Shown: positions 1-8,786, numbered from the stretch's first letter. The stretch is 64,000 nucleotides of DNA from Mucispirillum schaedleri ASF457 (GCF_000487995.2 NZ_CP097562.1:488501-552500), one strand, 5' to 3'. Notes: generated by a model from the letters alone, not told the origin. Numbers and translations: made by a program.

Positions 1-338
1 ATATTGGACAAAATCTTAACTACTCTGCAGTATTTATTAATACTAAAAAAGGACATGATTTAGGTTTAAAAAGTGGTGATATTATTGAGATATTCAATAT
101 TGAAGAGCCAAATATGGTTGTAAAATCAGAAGTGCAGTTAACAGAAACTGTTGAGCCGCATGCATTATTTTCATTCTATGGTGTAGGAACAGGCTTATAT
201 ACAAAACTTTCTGATAAATTAAGTGTCGCATGCCCAATAGGCTTTAATCCTAACCATATAGGTAATTTAACATTTATGCCTGTTGAAGCATCTGCACCAT
301 CACAAGATTTCATTGTTAAAATAAGGAGGGCAAAATGA
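1..338 (+). CDS. Molybdopterin oxidoreductase catalytic subunit, C-terminal end (partial)
   Basis: The frame is open from the window edge to a TGA at 336-338; the start lies upstream. The visible ~110 residues look like the molybdopterin-dinucleotide-binding beta-barrel that closes DMSO-reductase-family subunits: an asparagine/valine-rich strand, GHDLGLKSGDIIEI, then ALFSFYGVG. Its stop overlaps the start of the next gene (ATGA at 335-338), which encodes a polyferredoxin-like subunit, as is usual for three-subunit molybdoenzymes. The substrate cannot be read from this end; formate, sulfur oxyanions or nitrogen oxides are possible. Two TorD-like chaperones encoded within 10 kb could serve its maturation. 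Confidence 0.75.
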   Translation, partial: IGQNLNYSAVFINTKKGHDLGLKSGDIIEIFNIEEPNMVVKSEVQLTETVEPHALFSFYGVGTGLYTKLSDKLSVACPIGFNPNHIGNLTFMPVEASAPSQDFIVKIRRAK

Positions 339-1147
339 GTTATCAAAAAATGGCAGTATGTTATGACACTCAATCATGTATAAAATGCTTTGCCTGTATT
401 GTAAGCTGTTCCACTGAAAATAGAATGAGATTACAAAGAGATTATAATTATTCTGTTGAAAAATCTATGGTTGAGCCTCATCATCATTTAAATTATTTAA
501 GAGTAGAATGTAATGAAAAAGGAACATTCCCTAATGTTACACAAATAGCAGCATTTAAACACTGCCAGCATTGTGAAAATCCAAAATGTATGGATATATG
601 CCCTACCCTTGCTATCAGCAAAAAAGATACAGGTGCTGTTGTAATTGATGCTGATAAATGTATTGGCTGTCAGTCATGTAAAGATGCTTGTCCGTATGAT
701 GTTCCAGTTTTTTCAAAAGATAATGGTAAAACATATAAATGCACAATGTGTCATGACAGATTAACTGCTGAACTTCCAACTGCCTGCTCTGCTGCATGCC
801 CTTCTGTTGCTATTTTCTCAGGTCCTGCTGATGAAGTTATTGCAGAAGCAGAAAAAAGAGCTGAGCATTACAGCAAAGTATTTAATAAAGAATATTTTGT
901 CTACGGTGCAGATAAAGTTAATAATACTATTGGAACACTATCTTATATGACTATTGCCCCTATAGAAAACAGAGATGATTATTTACTTCCTGCTGACCCG
1001 TCAAATGGTGTGGCTGCAAGCAGAGAAGTTGCAAAGGTTGTAGGTGCAGCTGCTATGATTGGAACTGCTGCTGCTATTGCAGGACATGCAGTATATACAG
1101 CTGTAAAATATGACGATAAACACCACAAGGAGAATGAAAATGAGTAA
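335..1147 (+). CDS. Four-cluster 4Fe-4S electron-transfer subunit, membrane-anchored
   Basis: 270 residues, overlapping the upstream catalytic subunit by 4 nt. Cysteine groups are visible at C15/C18/C21/C25, C77/C80/C85/C89, C109/C112/C115/C119 and a CTMCHDR...C...CP group near 136-158, the pattern of NrfC/DmsB/HybA-type subunits that wire a molybdopterin enzyme to a membrane quinone-reactive partner. No Tat signal is seen. Residues ~232-255 form an alanine-rich hydrophobic segment that could be a C-terminal membrane anchor as in FdnH/HybA. By context it passes electrons between the molybdenum subunit and the cytochrome b that follows. Confidence 0.85.
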   Translation: MSYQKMAVCYDTQSCIKCFACIVSCSTENRMRLQRDYNYSVEKSMVEPHHHLNYLRVECNEKGTFPNVTQIAAFKHCQHCENPKCMDICPTLAISKKDTGAVVIDADKCIGCQSCKDACPYDVPVFSKDNGKTYKCTMCHDRLTAELPTACSAACPSVAIFSGPADEVIAEAEKRAEHYSKVFNKEYFVYGADKVNNTIGTLSYMTIAPIENRDDYLLPADPSNGVAASREVAKVVGAAAMIGTAAAIAGHAVYTAVKYDDKHHKENENE

Positions 1148-1829
1148 CTCAAATGAAAAAATTACATTATTCTCAAATATGCAGATGTGGTATCATAAAC
1201 ATATCATTCATTTTATGATGATATTTATTATTACAGGGCTTCCATTAATATCCCATACATTCTCATGGGTTGCTTACATTATAGGTGTGCCTGTATCTGT
1301 ATTTTATTCTAATGTTGAACCAATATATGTTGGTATTCAAGTTTGCAGAGTAATACACAGAATTACTGCTGTATTATGGATAGTTACAAGCATACCATTT
1401 GTTTTAACTATGCTTTTTACTAAATGGGAGCTGGCTTTAAGAAAAAGAAAAGATGAATCATGGACTGCTTATATAAAAGAAGAATTGCAGGATATGAAAA
1501 CTATGTATATAGATTTCAACTATCCAAAAAGAACAGGGAAATATAACTTAGGTCAAATCGCTGCCGGACTTGCAGTTATTGCATTTAGCTTAGTTATGAT
1601 AGTAACAGGTTTTATCCTATGTTTTAGAGTAGATTTTTCAACTACTACTGTAAGCATTATGAGATTATTCCACAGCATAGGATTTTTAGTATTTGTTATT
1701 TTCCTTATTATCCATATTTATCTTGCAGTTCATCCTGTAAACAAAGCAGGATATAATGCAATGTTTAGAGACGGCAAAGATGATTTGGAACATGCCAAGA
1801 AAAAACATCCAGGAATGTTTATAAAATAA
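1140..1829 (+). CDS. Cytochrome b subunit, formate dehydrogenase gamma (FdnI)-like
   Basis: I chose the ATG at 1140 because AAGGAGA (1127-1133) sits 6 nt upstream; a longer frame from 1110 lacks such a site and runs deep into the preceding gene. The ~229-residue product has four hydrophobic spans with histidines placed as in di-haem FdnI/cytochrome b561-like subunits: HKHIIHFMM in span 1, CRVIHRITAVLW in span 2, and FHSIGFLVF...IIHIYLAVHP in span 4. It would exchange electrons with menaquinone and anchor the molybdoenzyme. It overlaps the ferredoxin subunit by 8 nt and its stop overlaps the Rieske gene start by 1 nt. Confidence 0.8.
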   Translation: MSNSNEKITLFSNMQMWYHKHIIHFMMIFIITGLPLISHTFSWVAYIIGVPVSVFYSNVEPIYVGIQVCRVIHRITAVLWIVTSIPFVLTMLFTKWELALRKRKDESWTAYIKEELQDMKTMYIDFNYPKRTGKYNLGQIAAGLAVIAFSLVMIVTGFILCFRVDFSTTTVSIMRLFHSIGFLVFVIFLIIHIYLAVHPVNKAGYNAMFRDGKDDLEHAKKKHPGMFIK

Positions 1830-2218
1830 TGCAGGTATTACTATCTAAACTAAAAAGGCGCAGTTTATTAAAACTTTTATGGCTTGCACCTTTTGCAGCA
1901 CTTTATAAATATTTGATACCAAAAGTAAAAAAAGAAAATTTTATATCTGTCCCCCTTGCAGCTCTGCCTTTCAAGGGGGCATATCTTATTAAAGATAAAC
2001 ATACTGGAATAATAAAAAATAATGAAGGTATAAAAGTATTTAGTATATCATGCACACATTTAGGCTGTGTTTTAAATGTAGAAAATGATAAATTTATATG
2101 CCCATGTCATGGCAGTGTATTTGATTTAGAAGGCAGTGTTTTAAAAGGCCCTGCACTAAAACCTTTAAAACATCTTGAATATAAAATTGAAAATGAAAAT
2201 ATTATAGTGTATATATAA
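1829..2218 (+). CDS. Rieske 2Fe-2S protein
   Basis: 129 residues. The Rieske cluster motifs are explicit: CTHLGC (first Cys/His pair) and CPCHGS (second pair). The N-terminus starts with a twin-arginine-like KRRSLLKLL followed by a hydrophobic stretch, consistent with an uncleaved Tat-type anchor and a periplasmic head domain. It is shorter than mitochondrial/bc1 Rieske proteins but within the range of compact bacterial ones. It sits directly before a b6-type cytochrome b (2-nt gap), so a Rieske/cytochrome b quinol-oxidizing complex is the natural reading. Confidence 0.9.
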   Translation: MQVLLSKLKRRSLLKLLWLAPFAALYKYLIPKVKKENFISVPLAALPFKGAYLIKDKHTGIIKNNEGIKVFSISCTHLGCVLNVENDKFICPCHGSVFDLEGSVLKGPALKPLKHLEYKIENENIIVYI

Positions 2219-2220
2219 TT

Positions 2221-2838
2221 ATGTTTAAAGAATTTATAAAGCACTTATTTCCTCGTGTTACACTTAAAAAAAATCTGCGTTTTACTTATACATTATGTCT
2301 AGGCGGTCTTTCTTTTACTGCATTTATTATGCTTGTAATATCAGGTGTGCTGCTTGCAGTTTATTATATTCCAGAGCCTTTGCAGGCTTATAATTCCATT
2401 ATCTTTATAGAAGAAAATGTTACTGGCGGTAAATATATTAGAAACCTGCACAGGTTTTCAAGCAATGCTTTTTTAATACTTATGTTCCTGCATGTTCTGC
2501 GTGTTATATTAACAGGTGCTTTTTTAAGCAGAAAATATAACTGGATTATTGGTCTTTTCCTGCTGTTTTTAAGTATTTTTACAGGCTATACAGGATATCT
2601 GCTGCCAATGGACCAGCTTGCTTACTGGGCTACACAAACAGGTGCAGAATTAATTAAAATACTGCCTTTTGGAGATTATATTTATAATATTATGGTTCCA
2701 GATACTATTGGCGGAAAACTTTGTTTAATAAGATTTTATACTCTGCATATTATTATACTTCCTGTATTAATTTCCACCCTTTCCTTTATACATTTTTTTA
2801 GAGTAAGGCGTGATAAAGGGGTGCTGCCATATCTATAA
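2221..2838 (+). CDS. Cytochrome b6-type subunit (N-terminal half of cytochrome b)
   Basis: 205 residues with about four membrane spans. Haem-ligand histidines are visible as H77/H91 (13 residues between) and H176/H191 (14 residues between). The 13/14 spacing is the pattern of cytochrome b6 rather than mitochondrial cytochrome b. The protein ends at FFRVRRDKGV, where split cytochromes b6 end. The C-terminal half is expected from a separate subunit IV gene, and a matching but oddly started frame follows immediately. Confidence 0.85.
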   Translation: MFKEFIKHLFPRVTLKKNLRFTYTLCLGGLSFTAFIMLVISGVLLAVYYIPEPLQAYNSIIFIEENVTGGKYIRNLHRFSSNAFLILMFLHVLRVILTGAFLSRKYNWIIGLFLLFLSIFTGYTGYLLPMDQLAYWATQTGAELIKILPFGDYIYNIMVPDTIGGKLCLIRFYTLHIIILPVLISTLSFIHFFRVRRDKGVLPYL

Positions 2839-3251
2839 TAAATAAAAAAGACTTATATATAAAATCAAATCCATATTTTTTTAAAATTATAGCTGTATCT
2901 GCTGTTATACTTATACTTTTTATAATTATCGGCTCTATATTTTTTGATGCTCCACTTGAAGAAAAAGCTGAGCCTTATAATGCTCCAAATCCATCTAAAT
3001 CTGCATGGTTTTTATTATGGACTCAGGAACTTGCATCTTATGGCAGCTGTTATATTTATATTATTGTATTTTTATTTATTTTTTATATGATAATGCCTTT
3101 CTTTGTTAAAAAAGCACCAGAATATGCTGTATGGTTTAATTCTGCTTATAAATGGATAAATATAATATCAGTTATTGTTTTATTTGCAATTCTTGCTTTA
3201 ACAATAACTGCCTATTTTTTCAGGAAAGAATATTGGCTGTTAGGATTTTAA
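2829..3251 (+). CDS. Subunit IV-like (C-terminal half of cytochrome b) with no canonical start codon
   Basis: An open frame in phase 0 runs from a TAA at 2814 to a TAA at 3249-3251. It encodes about three hydrophobic spans and the segment NPSKSAWFLLWTQEL, which resembles the PxxxxxPWYFLxxQEL Qo-side motif of cytochrome b6f subunit IV (PetD). There is no ATG, GTG or TTG in frame before residue ~85. Candidate starts are ATA at 2829 (8 nt after AAGGGG at 2815-2820), 2835 or 2838. Alternatives are a -1 frameshift from the upstream cytochrome b6 gene or a sequencing or mutational error. The start given is a guess. Confidence 0.6.
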   Translation: MSIINKKDLYIKSNPYFFKIIAVSAVILILFIIIGSIFFDAPLEEKAEPYNAPNPSKSAWFLLWTQELASYGSCYIYIIVFLFIFYMIMPFFVKKAPEYAVWFNSAYKWINIISVIVLFAILALTITAYFFRKEYWLLGF

Positions 3252-3994
3252 TAATATTTATTTTAAGTTATAATATTTTATATGCTGCTGATAATAAATG
3301 TATATTATGCCATGAAAATGTGTGTAAAAATAAATCAGATAACTGCATAATGTGCCACAGGGGTAACAGCTCTACTTCTAGAAAAGATATTGCTCATTAC
3401 AAACTGATTAAAGGAAAATATGCGTTATTTACTGATAAAAACAGCATAAAAACACAACAAGGTATAAAAATAATAGAAAATGCAGCCTGCATAAGATGCC
3501 ATAATATTGGCAAAAGCGGTGCAGCTCTTGCTTCTGATTTAAACTCTGCTGTTAAAAGGCTCAGCACTAATGAAATAATAAAAGCTATAAAAGAGCCTGT
3601 TATAAATATGCCACTTTTCCAGTTTAATGATAAATATATGGAATCATTAATTACTGGTATTTATTATTATACCATACCAGAAAACAGTAAATCCATAACA
3701 CAGATAGTCCACTTTCAAAATAATGAAGCTGGTAATAATATATTTCAAAAAAAATGTGGCACATGTCATAAAGCATTAACAAATACTGGTGCATTAGGCA
3801 CATCAGAAGATGCCCCAAATTTAAGCGGACTTGCAAAAATATATCCAGATTATCTAAATAGAAACCACTGGAATAAAACTTTACTTGATAAATGGCTTAC
3901 TAACCCTAGAAGCCTTAAAAAAAATGCTGTTATGCCAATAATAGAACTGACAGATAAAGAAAAAACTGCTGTTATTGATACACTAATAGAATAA
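3233..3994 (+). CDS. Periplasmic tetrahaem cytochrome c
   Basis: Four CxxCH haem sites are visible: CILCH, CIMCH, CIRCH and CGTCH. I place the start at TTG 3233, 4 nt after AGGAAAG (3222-3228), because it gives a clean signal peptide (VRILIIFILSYNILYA, cleavage before ADNKC); an ATG at 3152 is in frame but would lie inside the preceding gene. The C-terminal third looks like a class I cytochrome c domain, with a methionine in VMPI as likely sixth ligand. As last gene of the operon it probably accepts electrons from the Rieske/cytochrome b module or the molybdoenzyme. Confidence 0.8.
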   Translation: MAVRILIIFILSYNILYAADNKCILCHENVCKNKSDNCIMCHRGNSSTSRKDIAHYKLIKGKYALFTDKNSIKTQQGIKIIENAACIRCHNIGKSGAALASDLNSAVKRLSTNEIIKAIKEPVINMPLFQFNDKYMESLITGIYYYTIPENSKSITQIVHFQNNEAGNNIFQKKCGTCHKALTNTGALGTSEDAPNLSGLAKIYPDYLNRNHWNKTLLDKWLTNPRSLKKNAVMPIIELTDKEKTAVIDTLIE

Positions 3995-4084
3995 ATATAT
4001 TAAGTAAAAATACTATTGATTAAAATTTTATTGCAATTTCCATTCTTATATTTATAATAATCTCTATTGAATTAAAGGTATTAT

Positions 4085-5023
4085 ATGTTACAGGCTGAAA
4101 ATCTTACTATTAAATTAAAATCAGAAAAAGATGAATTTTTTATCCTGCGGGATTTTTCTATTCATTTAAATAAAGGCGAAATATTAGGGCTTGCTGGAGA
4201 ATCAGGCTCTGGAAAAAGTGTTTTTGCAAAAAGTATATTAGGGCTGAATACTGCTCCTATATATAAAACTGGTGGCAGTATATTTGTTGAAAAAAAGTTA
4301 TTAGAAAATGATACAGATTACAAATCTATAAGGGGTAAAAAAATATCCATGATATTTCAAAACCCCCAAAGCTCACTTAATCCTGTAATGACTATTGGTC
4401 AGCAGCTTATTGAAACTATTATGCTGCATAATAAGTCACTAAATAAAAAACAGTCAAAAGAAGAAGCTGTAAAACTTTTACAGGATGTGGAAATAGATTT
4501 AGCAGAAAGCAGGCTTGAAAGTTTTCCACATCAGTTATCTGGGGGAATGAACCAGAGAGTAATGATAGCTATGGCTCTTGCCAGTAATCCAGATATATTA
4601 ATAGCTGATGAGCCTACTACTGCTCTTGATGTTACTATACAGGCTCAAATTATTAACTTAATAAAAAAACTAAATATTGAAAAAAAACTTTCTATTCTTT
4701 TTATTTCGCATGACCTTGCCCTGCTTGCTGCAGTATGTAATAAAATCGCTGTCCTTTATTCTGGAGAATTAATGGAGATAATTGAACCTGCACTATTAAT
4801 CAATAATCAGGAAAAACACCCATATACTCATGCCTTAAAATTATGTATACCACAAACAGGCTCTAAAAATGAGCTGACAGCAATAAAAGGATTTATTGAA
4901 AAAAACAGCTTTTTATATAATGAAAAATGTATTTTTGCCGATAGGTGCAGTAACAGTATAGATATGTGCTTTAAAGAAAAACCTGTATTTAATAATAACT
5001 GTAAATGCCACAATCCACTGTAA
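4085..5023 (+). CDS. Oligopeptide/dipeptide-type ABC transporter ATPase (OppD/DppD family)
   Basis: 312 residues. Walker A GESGSGKS (about residue 39), Q-loop [10 protein letters not shown], signature LSGGMNQR, Walker [13 protein letters not shown] and H-loop SHD are all intact. The C-terminal cysteine-rich tail ([14 protein letters not shown]...CKCH) is the OppD/DppD C-terminal extension. No permease, OppF partner or binding protein is adjacent, so either the rest is elsewhere or the protein partners with a distant system. The SspB-like gene follows 18 nt downstream. Confidence 0.85.
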   Translation: MLQAENLTIKLKSEKDEFFILRDFSIHLNKGEILGLAGESGSGKSVFAKSILGLNTAPIYKTGGSIFVEKKLLENDTDYKSIRGKKISMIFQNPQSSLNPVMTIGQQLIETIMLHNKSLNKKQSKEEAVKLLQDVEIDLAESRLESFPHQLSGGMNQRVMIAMALASNPDILIADEPTTALDVTIQAQIINLIKKLNIEKKLSILFISHDLALLAAVCNKIAVLYSGELMEIIEPALLINNQEKHPYTHALKLCIPQTGSKNELTAIKGFIEKNSFLYNEKCIFADRCSNSIDMCFKEKPVFNNNCKCHNPL

Positions 5024-5041
5024 ATTTTAAATGGTGAAAGT

Positions 5042-5461
5042 ATGAATCAATTAAAAAAACTTATAATTAATGCTGCTATGGAAAAATTTGACAAAATATA
5101 TATACATGCTTTGCCACATAATAAACTTATAGTTGGAGAACGGGGACTTATTAATACAGAAAAAAATAATGGTATTGTGCTTGCAATAGGCTCATCATCA
5201 TGCTCAGAGTTTAAAATGGAAGATGATTTTATATTTGCAAAACTTCGTTTCAATGGAGTGTGGGAAGATGTTTTTATCCCCTATGAAGCAGTAGATGCAG
5301 TATTAAATGATTTACATAAACCACTTTGCATTTTTAATTTCCCATATTATGAAGAAAATAATGAAAATGTAATGCGGATAAATAAATACACTGCTGTGCC
5401 AGATAAACAGACAGAAAAAAAACGGGCTGTTATAGTTAAGCCTGATTTTACTAAAAAATAA
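5042..5461 (+). CDS. SspB-like protein (possible ClpXP adaptor)
   Basis: 139 residues. The central part, with IVLAIG..., DDFIFAKLRFNGVWEDVFIP and EAVDAVL, has the strand and helix order of SspB (small beta fold followed by an IPxxAVxAI helix), and the C-terminal RAVIVKP resembles the short basic/hydrophobic ClpX-docking tail of SspB. In SspB-containing bacteria the protein delivers ssrA-tagged peptides to ClpXP. The match is by eye only and overall similarity looks weak, so an unrelated small-domain protein is possible. Start ATG 5042 follows GGTGAAAG closely. Confidence 0.5.
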   Translation: MNQLKKLIINAAMEKFDKIYIHALPHNKLIVGERGLINTEKNNGIVLAIGSSSCSEFKMEDDFIFAKLRFNGVWEDVFIPYEAVDAVLNDLHKPLCIFNFPYYEENNENVMRINKYTAVPDKQTEKKRAVIVKPDFTKK

Positions 5462-5463
5462 TA

Positions 5464-6255
5464 CTATTTAATAAAAGCAGCATCTATATAATCTGCACCA
5501 TTATCTTCTGTTTCACCTATTTCATAAGCCAGCTTGTAAAAAAGAGAAAGCCCTTTCTTATGTTCATCTGTTATATCATATTTAATAGTATCCCAGTAGT
5601 CTGCAAGCTGCTCTATAGTATATCCCCTTTCTAAATATTTTGGAGACAGCACTGCAATATCTTTTGGAAAAAGAGAAGCATAATATGTAATATTATCTTT
5701 TAATGTATTAAAATAAGCATCATTAAGAGCTTGTTTATTAATGGTCCATAATGCAAAAACAAATGGCAGGTTTGTAAACTTATACCACTCTGCCCCTAAA
5801 TCTATAATATATTTGCTGTCAGAGTTATAGTATGAAAATAAAGCTTTATCTCCTATTAATAATTTTGCATCTGCTGTATTTTCATCATCTACATATACTG
5901 GTTTAACATTATAAAACTTTTCTAATACTATTCTGCAAAGCACTGTTGATGTATTTGATTCTTTTGTAAAATATATTTTTCTGCCATCTAAATCTTCTGC
6001 TTTAAATTTGCTGTATATGTTTACACTTTTTACTGCCCCAATAGATGAAATACATATACGATTATGCACCATATAAAGATTATGTCTGCGGGCAAACTCT
6101 ATGCTTGATACTGGTGATAAGTCTATTTCACCATTTCTCATTAATTTATTTAAATCAGCAGGAAAGCCTTTTATAAACTCTAAATTGTTATCCTGAAGTA
6201 AATAATGGAAAATAGGATATACATTTGCATAGTCCATAAAACCTATCTTTAACAT
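5464..6255 (-). CDS. mqnA: Chorismate dehydratase MqnA, futalosine menaquinone pathway
   Basis: 263 residues. The N-terminus (IGFMDYANVYPIFHYL) and LSPVSSIEFARR match the periplasmic-binding-protein-like fold of MqnA, which converts chorismate to 3-enolpyruvylbenzoate, the first committed step of the futalosine route to menaquinone. It is cytoplasmic and has no signal peptide. The gene is monocistronic and convergent with the SspB-like gene. Its presence implies menaquinone-based respiration, in keeping with the quinone-linked complexes nearby. MqnD has a related fold but lacks this N-terminal pattern. Confidence 0.8.
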   Translation of the reverse strand: MLKIGFMDYANVYPIFHYLLQDNNLEFIKGFPADLNKLMRNGEIDLSPVSSIEFARRHNLYMVHNRICISSIGAVKSVNIYSKFKAEDLDGRKIYFTKESNTSTVLCRIVLEKFYNVKPVYVDDENTADAKLLIGDKALFSYYNSDSKYIIDLGAEWYKFTNLPFVFALWTINKQALNDAYFNTLKDNITYYASLFPKDIAVLSPKYLERGYTIEQLADYWDTIKYDITDEHKKGLSLFYKLAYEIGETEDNGADYIDAAFIK

Positions 6256-6425
6256 TTTACACCTTAAAAAAATTTTCTATATACTATACCCTAAACATAA
6301 ATAAAACAATAAAAAGATAATATTATCATAAATATTTATAAATTACTTATTCAGATATTAAAAAAAGCTAGATAAATATAAATAATTTGCTATAATAAAA
6401 CAAGTATTAATTTTAGAGGTGATAA

Positions 6426-7151
6426 ATGAGCAGTATCAGTAAAACTTTAAAAGATAATATGCACTCAGCAGGTATTATAAAAACAAATTTTTATAACTAC
6501 TTTTATAAAGTATTTTATTCATATCCAGAAGCCAGTTTTATTGGCACAACAAGCCGCCTTATACCATATTTTGAAGAACTTAAAAAACATATTATGAATA
6601 ATAATTACAGCACTTCTATTAATGTGTTAAAAAATTACAATGCCTATGAACAAAGTATAAAAGAAGAACAGATAGAAGATTTACTTGAACTTTTGCAGGA
6701 TATATATCATGAATTATTTTTAGATAATATATATTCTATCCCATGCACTGCTTCAGGGTATATATCAAGCAGCGATATGCAGATTAGAGAAAAAGAAAAA
6801 GTTAAAAATATATATGAAATTAATAATTTTCTGCCACCAGAAGAAAATACTTATCCTTTAGACCATATAAGCATAGAAATGCTTTATATGCAGCAAATCA
6901 ACGCACTTTTTGTTAAATTTTTAGAAGAAGAAAATAAAGATAAACTTTTGAATATTCTACAGGAACAGTATAATTTTTTGCAGGCTCATATTCTTACATG
7001 GATAAATGAGTTTACAGTATATCTAAAAGAGCAGATAACTCAACCAGAAAGCAACCTTTATTATGCAGTTTCTGGTATAATGAATGAATTTGTAAAATAT
7101 GATAAAAAACTTACAGAAGAATTTTTAAATACTCTTAAATCACAGGAATAA
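6426..7151 (+). CDS. TorD/DmsD-family molybdoenzyme chaperone
   Basis: 241 residues, predicted all-helical. The segment PPEENTYPLDHISIEMLYM...LQAHILTWINEF matches the TorD-family core (PxDHxxxEL plus a later HLxxW motif). Such proteins bind Tat leaders and help insert molybdopterin into DMSO-reductase-type enzymes. It is longer than typical TorD (about 200 aa), with an N-terminal extension. The likely client is the molybdopterin oxidoreductase at the start of the window, but it is 6 kb away and a distant client is possible. The 3' end overlaps the convergent aldolase gene by 17 nt. Confidence 0.65.
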   Translation: MSSISKTLKDNMHSAGIIKTNFYNYFYKVFYSYPEASFIGTTSRLIPYFEELKKHIMNNNYSTSINVLKNYNAYEQSIKEEQIEDLLELLQDIYHELFLDNIYSIPCTASGYISSSDMQIREKEKVKNIYEINNFLPPEENTYPLDHISIEMLYMQQINALFVKFLEEENKDKLLNILQEQYNFLQAHILTWINEFTVYLKEQITQPESNLYYAVSGIMNEFVKYDKKLTEEFLNTLKSQE

Positions 7152-7722
7152 TATTTGGAGTGCCTATTCTTTCTGCAAGTATAGAAGTTTTACAGTAAAA
7201 CTCTAACTGCTCCATAAGATAATAGGCACTATACACATCTTTTGCCCATGATACTGCACCATGATTTGCAAGCAGGCAGCCATTGCAGATTTTAACAAAT
7301 GGCTCTATTGATTTAGCAAGTGCTTCTGTTCCCGGTCTTGCATATTTTGCAACAGGAAATAGACCTAATGACATAAATGCTTCTGGCATATAGCTCATAT
7401 CTACCGCCCTGCCTGTAATTGCAAAAGCAGAAACAGTTACTGGGTGAGCATGGACAACTGCATTTACATCATCTCTCATTTTATATACTGTTGTATGCAG
7501 CAGATATTCAGAAGATGGCTTTTTACTGCCTTTGATTACATTTCCATCTAAATCTATCATAATAATATCTTCTTCTTTCATAAATCCTTTGCTTGTAAGA
7601 GTTGGTGTAATAAGCACTTTATTTTTATCAATTCTTATTGAAATATTGCCATCATTTGAAGCTACAAGCTCTCTTTGATACATTCTTCTTCCTATTTCAC
7701 ATATATCTGCTGCATAATTCAT
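7135..7722 (-). CDS. Class II aldolase/adducin-family protein (fuculose-phosphate aldolase-like)
   Basis: 195 residues. Class II sugar-phosphate aldolase features are visible: a catalytic glutamate in PSSEYLLHT, the zinc-binding pair in VVHAHP, and a third ligand in LLANHGAV. It lies 2 nt downstream of mtnA in the same operon. In the DHAP shunt a class II aldolase of this type splits 5-methylthioribulose-1-phosphate (the MtnA product) into DHAP and methylthioacetaldehyde. Alternatives are MtnB dehydratase, which shares the fold, or L-fuculose-1-phosphate aldolase. The mtnA pairing favours a methylthioribulose substrate. Confidence 0.75.
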   Translation of the reverse strand: MNYAADICEIGRRMYQRELVASNDGNISIRIDKNKVLITPTLTSKGFMKEEDIIMIDLDGNVIKGSKKPSSEYLLHTTVYKMRDDVNAVVHAHPVTVSAFAITGRAVDMSYMPEAFMSLGLFPVAKYARPGTEALAKSIEPFVKICNGCLLANHGAVSWAKDVYSAYYLMEQLEFYCKTSILAERIGTPNIIPVI

Positions 7723-7724
7723 TA

Positions 7725-8786
7725 TTATTTCCTGCCTTTATGTAATATATTTTCAAGGTTAATAACATAAGGTGGCTTAATAATGCCATATTCTGTAATA
7801 AAGCCAGTTATTAACTCATTTGGTGTTACATCAAATGCAGGGTTTAATACTTTCATATTATCTGGAGCAGTCTGCACACCACCAAAATGAGTAACTTCAC
7901 TGCTGTCCCTTAGCTCTATTACTATATCATTACCTGTTAATGTCATATTATCAAAGGTAGATGAAGGACATGCTGCATAAAAAGGTATTTTAAAATAATT
8001 TGCAAGCACTGCCACATTCATTGTGCCTATTTTATTAGCTGTATCTCCATTTGCAGCCACCCTGTCACAGCCTACTATTACAACATCTATTAAACCTTTA
8101 CTCATAGCATAAGCTGCCATATTATCACAGATTAATGTAACATCAACACCAGCTGTTTGTAATTCATAGCTTGTAAGCCTTGCTCCTTGTAAAAGCGGCC
8201 TTGTTTCATCTGCATATACTTTAAAAGTTTTGCCCTCATTTAATGCTGTATATATTGGTGAAAGTGCAGTTCCCAGTTCTGAAACAGCTAATGCTCCAGC
8301 GTTGCAGTGAGTAAGTATGCCAAAATTATCATAAATTAATTCTGCTCCATACCTGCCAATATTTGCACATATCTTTTTATCTTCATTATAAATATTTTCT
8401 GCTTCCCTTTCTAATTCATACCATAATTCATTACTAGAATTAAAAAAGCTGTTTTCTGCCCTTTGTATAATACGATTTACTGCCCATGATAAATTAACAG
8501 CAGTAGGTCTTGAAGAATTTAAATATTCACCTGTCTTTTTTAACTCCATAATAAATTTATCAACAGGCTCATTAATATACTTTTTTACAGATACAACTAA
8601 ACCATAAGCACCAGCAATACCAATAGCAGGAGCACCACGGACTTTAAGCATTTTAATAGAATTATATATCTGCTCTGGTGTATGCTGTTCTTCATATATT
8701 TCATACATTGGTAGTTTTGTCTGGTCTAAAAATGAAAGTTTACCATCTTTATATATCACAGCTTTTGGAAGTTTATCTGTTACCAT
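7725..8786 (-). CDS. mtnA: S-methyl-5-thioribose-1-phosphate isomerase MtnA
   Basis: 353 residues, normal family length. Characteristic stretches include KVRGAPAIGIAGAYG near residue 48, THCNAGALA near 159, VIVGCDRVAANGDTANKIGT near 236, and the C-terminal NPAFDVTP. The enzyme isomerizes methylthioribose-1-phosphate to methylthioribulose-1-phosphate in methylthioadenosine salvage. No other classical methionine-salvage gene (mtnC, mtnD) is beside it; the only partner is the class II aldolase 2 nt downstream. eIF2B-like paralogues share the fold, but the NGDTANKIGT motif favours MtnA. Confidence 0.9.
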   Translation of the reverse strand: MVTDKLPKAVIYKDGKLSFLDQTKLPMYEIYEEQHTPEQIYNSIKMLKVRGAPAIGIAGAYGLVVSVKKYINEPVDKFIMELKKTGEYLNSSRPTAVNLSWAVNRIIQRAENSFFNSSNELWYELEREAENIYNEDKKICANIGRYGAELIYDNFGILTHCNAGALAVSELGTALSPIYTALNEGKTFKVYADETRPLLQGARLTSYELQTAGVDVTLICDNMAAYAMSKGLIDVVIVGCDRVAANGDTANKIGTMNVAVLANYFKIPFYAACPSSTFDNMTLTGNDIVIELRDSSEVTHFGGVQTAPDNMKVLNPAFDVTPNELITGFITEYGIIKPPYVINLENILHKGRK

